Part shown: positions 59,616 to 64,000 of the stretch, in pieces
Position numbering within the stretch: position 1 is the first letter of the stretch
Layout: each line of letters opens with the position of its first letter
NCBI GenBank assembly: GCA_020631735.1
Contig: CM036223.1
Location: 10,268,191 to 10,332,190, forward strand
Origin: Saccharum officinarum
Lineage: Eukaryota; Streptophyta; Magnoliopsida; Poales; Poaceae
Direction: 5' to 3'
Length of the DNA stretch: 64,000 nucleotides
The notes under the pieces: model-generated
Told to the model about the DNA's origin: nothing
The model's database searches: none
What the model saw: only the letters and a program-made list of their open reading frames with translations
Position numbers and translations under genes: made by a program

Positions 59616-60741
59616 TGTCAGGTACCTGCATCTAGGGGTACCCACAGTCAACGATTAAGAAAAACAAAACCGCTATCCACATATGAGACGAGCCAAAATA
59701 GCAAATGAGACACCTCGACTACGTTCCGACTCGTACGAGGCACGCTCGACGGGACGCCTCGACTACGTTCCGGCTCGTACGAGGCACGCTCGATGAGATG
59801 CCTCGACTACGTTCCGACTCGTACGAGGCACGCTCGACATGGCACCTCGACTATCAGGAAATCTCCGACTCGCACGACCCTGGGTCGGGCCGCTCGACCC
59901 ACCTTACTCACCAACTCTGAGACAAAAGTCAGAGCATTTAATGCGACTACCCACTACTTCCTACCATCATGGCTACAGCAGTAACTGGCGTGGAAACAGT
60001 GCCGGTGTCAAATCTCACTTTTTACTGCCCATCTCGGGATGGGAGATGAAAACCCGTCACTATATGCACCATACTGTGCACTATTTTGCTACTGAGGGAG
60101 GATACGACAAGGACCGTACCCCACGATCTCGGGGACTCAGCCTTATCCACCCGTCCTCGACCCGTCCTCGACCTGGCCTCAACCCAGCCTCGACCCACCA
60201 CCGATCAACAAGGAAGAAAGGCCGACGTGGCACAGTACTCGGAGTCTTTTCACCGTCTCGTCCTCTACGTCACCATGGTGTCCAGGGATGGCCGGCCATT
60301 CCCGAGGCACGTCGCTACAGCCACCTCCACAGGGATCGACAAAACTTCACCTCAAAGGCACCCTCGGCGTCCCTGCCTCCTCTTACCCTATAAAAAGGTA
60401 GGCCGGGGCTCTACGGCGGGGAGAGGACAACGAACAACAGACAACGAAAAACCAGTCTCTATCCCACCGAAGAAGATCAACATCTCAAGCAATCTCCTTT
60501 GTACTCTCATTTTTCCTTTGAGACCTGGGCTCGGTTCCCTCTCTCACAGCTTGTAACCCCTACGCAAGCACTTAGGTGTAAGGAAATACAATGCTCCCTC
60601 CTCCTCGCTGGACGTAGGGCCTTCTTTTGCCCGAACCAGGATAAAACCCCGTGTATCCTCCTTGCATCACCATCCAGATTAGGGACACACAACATTTGAT
60701 TCACTCGTTGGCTTAGAACCCCCACGGGACCGAACGCCGAT
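59616..60741 (+). repeat. 5' LTR of the Tat-like gypsy element
   Basis: Starts TGTCAGGTACC and has a TATA box ccctataaaaagg at about 60388-60400. The end is set by the PBS. About 1.13 kb. Boundaries are provisional because the partner LTR is not in the window. Confidence 0.6.
59712..59856. repeat. Tandem repeat, 44-bp unit, about 3.3 copies, in the LTR
   Basis: The phrase cctcgactacgttccg starts at 59712, 59756 and 59800, with a partial copy at 59845. Each full unit also has ctcgtacgaggcacgctcga. It sits about 100 bases inside the LTR, upstream of the TATA box, where LTR enhancers often lie. Confidence 0.9.
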
Positions 60742-60743
60742 AG

Positions 60744-60760
60744 TTGGCGCGCCAGGTAGG
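60744..60760 (+). other. Primer binding site of the Tat-like element
   Basis: TTGGCGCGCCAGGTAGG follows the LTR, the arrangement usual for grass Tat-type gypsy elements. The exact tRNA was not verified. Confidence 0.7.
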
Positions 60761-60801
60761 GGACACTACGTGCCAACATCGTTTTCCCACCATTTTTCTA
60801 G

Positions 60802-62190
60802 ATGGCTGACCCTGAACGTCTACTCCCGTTAGCCAGGGTGATCTGGTTTGGGAGTTTGGAGTTCATGTCGCTTGGCCACAACTACGACATGGTCCTCCTC
60901 CCGCCCAGGCACCCGACCGACGGGGACCACGAGCTCTCCCAACCTGGGGGAGCCCTGCGCCGGTATCATCGCTCTTGTCAGGCACGCGCCACCAGGCGAC
61001 GGCGAGCCCAGCGCAACCGTCATCATCGCCTTGCGGAGGGTGATGGTATTTCCTGATCCGGCGCCTCTCAGCTAGACGCCGACACAGATTTCCTCACTGA
61101 GGATTTGTGTAGGATGAGCTTGGCTGAGGGTAAGATGCCGACAGGGAGTCCATCGCTCTACCGCCCGGCGCGACGCCACCATCACCCAGTTCGACTACAC
61201 CAGCACGAGGAACGACGCCTTCGTCAACATTCCCGTTTGGACTAGACCCGGTTGCCCGGGCGTATGCTTCTTCTGTAAGCACCAGCATGAGCGCTTATGA
61301 GGAACTCCTCGGACACCATCTAGGCTCCACCCTCGACCTTGTTGCATCCACACCAGCTTTCGAGTACCTGGACTCCACGGAGACCCTAGAAACGGAGCTC
61401 CGTGCAACTGCTTCTCGACATCACGACCCTAGAGATGCACGGCCTCACATGCACCCGTTGTACTACTATTTCGGCGCTCCAGACTCCGACTCTGCCGATG
61501 ACACCTACGACCCGACTCGCGAGTGCTTCAATATCGATGGAGCTATCACGTCGGATTTGGAGGATGAGGCAGCTGTTGAAGGAAGGAACACACCACCTCA
61601 GGTTGAGCTCCCTGCTGAGCGGGATGAGGCTCAATTCCTTGCGGATCAAGGAATGCAGCTCGAGCAAATCCGTGAGTTGTAGGATAGGCTCGACGATGAA
61701 CGAGAAAACCTACGTCTACTTCAGCAAACCCTCGAGCAAGAGCACGCAGCACGCGCACATGGCGGAGGAGCTCGAGAGAGAGCTTGCGACGTCAATCGTC
61801 GCATCGTCGAGGATCGGGCAGTCGAGCCCCCAGTTTTCGGTCGAGCCAGCCAGAACGTGGTCGCAGCCGCCATGCTCCTTCATAACATGCCCGAGCCATC
61901 GAACCTCGAGGCCCGTCGAGCCCGTGATGAAATCTGAGGACTCCTCGAGACCGCTGCCATACAGCAGGCCGAGAGTTCTGCCTCCAGGTGACGCGGGCTT
62001 GCCTCGGGGCAACCTGCGAAGCCCTCCCATTAGGAGAGAGAGGCCTTAGTTCATCCCGAGCACGCCCAATGGAACAAGGCGGTCTCGGTCCGTGAACGCA
62101 TCGTCGACAACCATGAACCTCGAGATGCATGTGACAACATCGTCGAGCGTCGAAGGTGCAAACATGGTGACGGTGCAGCTTGAGGCTACC
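60802..62190 (+). pseudogene. Decayed gag front of the Tat-like element
   Basis: The longest open piece (61287-61682) reads DLVASTPAFEYLDSTETLET and a tail ending QLEQIREL. It continues after a stop as RLDDERENLRLLQQTLEQEH, a coiled-coil segment, then SQNVVAAAMLLHNMPEPSN and RGLLETAAIQQAESSASR (to about 61988). This order is the N-terminal region of Tat-type Gag. The capsid core and zinc knuckle that should follow are not present. Stops and frameshifts are numerous. Confidence 0.65.
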
Positions 62191-62220
62191 ATGAGCATAG
62201 AGGCGGACACCCTCGACTAG

Positions 62221-62550
62221 CTCGAGGAAGCCCGCGATGTGGCTCTGTTACACTCTGCCAGGTATTAGCAAAGTCTCCGACGCTACCACGACAAACACAT
62301 CCGCAGATGGGACCTCAGTGTTGGTGACCTGGTGCTATGGCAAAGCCAGAACAACAAGAGACGACATAAGCTTACGCCACCGTGGGAAGGGCCATACATC
62401 ATCACGGAAGTGTTGAAGCCCAGCACGTACAAACTATCGAACGAGAAAGGCAAAATCTTCACCAATGCTTGGAACATTGAACAGCTACATCGCTTTTTCC
62501 CTAAAGCCTCGAGGCTCTGTAAATTGTTTCGCAATCCCATGATCGAATAA
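62221..62550 (+). pseudogene. C-terminal end of pol (integrase tail) fused after gag remnants
   Basis: Reads LEEARDVALLHSARY, stop, then LRRYHDKHIRRWDLSVGDLV, HKLTPPWEGPYIITEVL and AWNIEQLHRFFP, ending TAA at 62548-62550. The GDLVL and PPWEGP phrases are the usual end of Ty3/gypsy integrase. About 3 kb of pol that normally precedes this is absent. Confidence 0.8.
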
Positions 62551-62695
62551 AGAATACATCAGTGTTCAAAGCATTCCTTCATAAAAACCAGGAAGGGTCG
62601 ACCCTGTTTTCTCAGAGTCGACCCTCCCTCGGGGGTTGCATGGGGGGAACCCCCTGTGTCTCAAAAAACTCGCATTTTTCAAAAACAAGAGAACT

Positions 62696-63027
62696 CTTAC
62701 ATAAGTCAACGAGGCCGCAAGTGCACCCTAAGGCTCGAGGGTTGCCGAGCCGCGAGATCGCCTACGCCTCCGGGCTATGGTACCTCCACTCACTCCCCCA
62801 CACCAAGGGGTGCAACCACACACTAAGTAGACCTAATAAAAGTTCACGATTTTGAAAAAGCTCACGTCTAACGTCCCATACGCTTCGAATCGAGTTCTTA
62901 CATAGTCAACGAGGTCGCAAGCGCACCCTAAGGTCCAAGGGCTGCCGAGCTGCAAGATTGCCTACGCTTCCGGGCTACGGTACCTCCACTCGCTCCCTCA
63001 CACCAAGGGGTGCAACCGCGCGCTAAG
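62696..63027. repeat. Two repeats of about 131 bp, 201-bp period, downstream of pol
   Basis: Units 62696-62827 and 62897-63027 share gcgcaccctaaggt/c, cgggctatggtacctccact and caccaaggggtgcaacc with roughly 85-90% identity by eye. They lie between the end of pol and the antisense ORF. Confidence 0.85.
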
Positions 63028-63186
63028 AAAAATATGCAAGAATACGATTGAAGCAAGAAAGGGAACAAAAGACTCAAACAAAAATGAACATTTAGTATAC
63101 ATTTACATATAAATGTTTCAAGGCCCCTGAGGCCATCACGACCAAAGTTACGAATACTAACTTATTACATGGGCCTTCATGCCCAG

Positions 63187-63986
63187 GTTTGGCTCACAGG
63201 CCCTCGTCATCAGCAGGCGGAACCACCTTGACCTTGAAAAGCTTGGCAAGGCCACTCCCAAGCTCCTCAGCGGCCTTGATCAGGGTCAGGCAGACGACTT
63301 CATTCTCCTCGTCCGTCCGGTCCGGATCCGTGATGAAGCCGTCAGCGATGAGGTCCATGTCGTACACGAACCTAGACCGAACGACTGCCATAGACTCTTC
63401 ACGCCATGATGCAGCCCGCCTCGTATCCTCTCGCGAACGAGGCAGCCCAGCGCCACCATCCGATGAACAAAGGAGTTCCCCAGTGCGTCCTCCTCGGTAT
63501 CAGCATCGGGCTCGACCCCCAGGCCGTCACACACCGAGGTGATAGCGCCCTGGAGCAACTAAGTCTGCCCGGCCTCGGCCTCGAAGAGGTTCTGGAATGA
63601 GGTGGCCGTCGCTTGGGACGCATGCTGCTGCTTCTCCAACTCTGAAACATAAATATTGAGTTAGCATAAGCCAGGGACCTTGACGCTAAGGCCAGAACAT
63701 AACAAGAGGATTACCCTCAGAGTGGGTCTGCCAACCCATGACCTCATCGCACAACTCCCTGCATGTCTTCTCAGACGCTCGAAGAGCCTCGTCCTTGTAG
63801 CGAACCGCCGCCCTCAGCACCTCAATTTCCCGACCGATGCCCGAGAGAGCCTCGTCCCTCTCTCGGACCGTCCCCTTCAACGTCACAACCTAGTCCTCTA
63901 AGGTTCTAACGTGAGTGGACGCCACCTCGACCTAGATGTTGAGGGCATCATGCTGACCACCGACTAAGGCGACATCCTCCTCGAGC
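63187..63986 (-). pseudogene. Antisense ORF of the Tat-like element (coiled-coil protein, 3' part)
   Basis: Two minus-strand exon-like pieces. The upstream one (window edge to about 63716) is a charged heptad-like segment with RERDEALSGIGREIEVLRAA and YKDEALRASEKTCRELCDEV, ending HSEG before gtaatcc. After an intron with acceptor tttcag, the second piece (about 63645-63187) has ALGNSFVHRMVALGCLVRER, a frameshift near 63395, then RSRFVYDMDLIADGFITDPD and GLAKLFKVKVVPPADDEGL with a stop. Antisense coiled-coil ORFs downstream of pol are known in Tat-group elements such as maize Grande-like ones (from memory). Internal stops and the frameshift make this copy non-functional. Its 5' part is outside the window. 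Confidence 0.65.
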
Positions 63987-64000
63987 TCCTTCACACGTGC

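Larger units (their letters stand above)
59616..64000 (+). mobile_element. Tat-like Ty3/gypsy element, internally deleted, running off the window
   Basis: In order: LTR (59616 to about 60741), PBS, decayed gag front (60802 to about 62190), the C-terminal end of pol (62221-62550), a 201-bp-period repeat pair, and an antisense ORF (63986-63187, minus strand). RT, RNase H and the integrase core are missing between gag and the pol end. The 3' LTR lies beyond the window. The LTR start (tgtcaggtacctgca ... aggggtaccc) and the antisense ORF point to the Tat group. Confidence 0.8.

Noticed and set aside
61195..61407. Minus-strand ORFs across the Tat gag region
   Set aside because: Shadows of the plus-strand gag remnant.

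Overview
The window is plant nuclear DNA from a grass. The evidence is spliced genes with GT-AG introns, Stowaway-type and other grass MITEs, CACTA elements with TTTGCCGAGTG subterminal repeats, a chromodomain Ty3/gypsy element, and copia and LINE relics. An Andropogoneae-type panicoid (Sorghum, Saccharum, Miscanthus or a relative) would fit. The lineage is my inference and no species marker was checked.

The host content is one tandem family: three same-strand copies of a WAT1-related (nodulin MtN21 / EamA / UMAMIT-type) ten-helix membrane transporter. Copy 1 (4300-7717, six exons, 356 aa) and copy 3 (55826-57958, seven exons, 378 aa) assemble into complete reading frames. Copy 2 (23574-44881) is closer to copy 3 but is a pseudogene. 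It has lost the first splice donor, carries length changes in exons 2 and 3, has a hAT element in exon 4, and has a 16.5-kb CACTA element in exon 5.

Almost everything else is transposable-element DNA, often nested. Left to right: tandem repeats and unrecognised DNA (1-4070); WAT1 copy 1, with a LINE tail and four MITEs in its introns; GC-rich unrecognised DNA (7.7-10.1 kb); a CACTA left end with a broken Ulp1-like protease gene (10.1-11.6 kb); an old gypsy LTR piece and orphan CACTA ends (11.7-14.9 kb); a minus-strand Athila/Tat-like gypsy relic with LTR, PBS, gag and two protease modules (about 15.9-20.2 kb); a complete non-autonomous CACTA (20183-22077); a LINE tail; the WAT1 pseudogene with its nest of insertions; a LINE in the duplicated 3' flank (45216-46947); a hAT with a second hAT inside it (47303-48618); a degenerate copia element (49276-54890); WAT1 copy 3; and a large, internally deleted Tat-like gypsy element running off the right edge (59616-64000).

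The best-resolved structure is the nest inside pseudogene 2. WAT1 exon 5 contains the CACTA 27691-44192 (TSD CAA). That CACTA contains a 522-bp hAT-like MITE (TSD ACTGGGAC) and a nearly pristine chromovirus gypsy element 31981-43659 (TSD CTGCC). The gypsy LTRs differ at only about six positions by eye. It keeps an open 1472-codon gag-pol with every catalytic motif I looked for, and an extra 268-codon ORF upstream of gag. No cellular pathway or new immune-type system is visible. The novelty candidates are the extra ORF, the doubled protease in the Athila-like relic, the gag-to-integrase deletion derivative with its antisense ORF, and the splicing differences among the WAT1 copies. Junctions and TSDs were read by eye.
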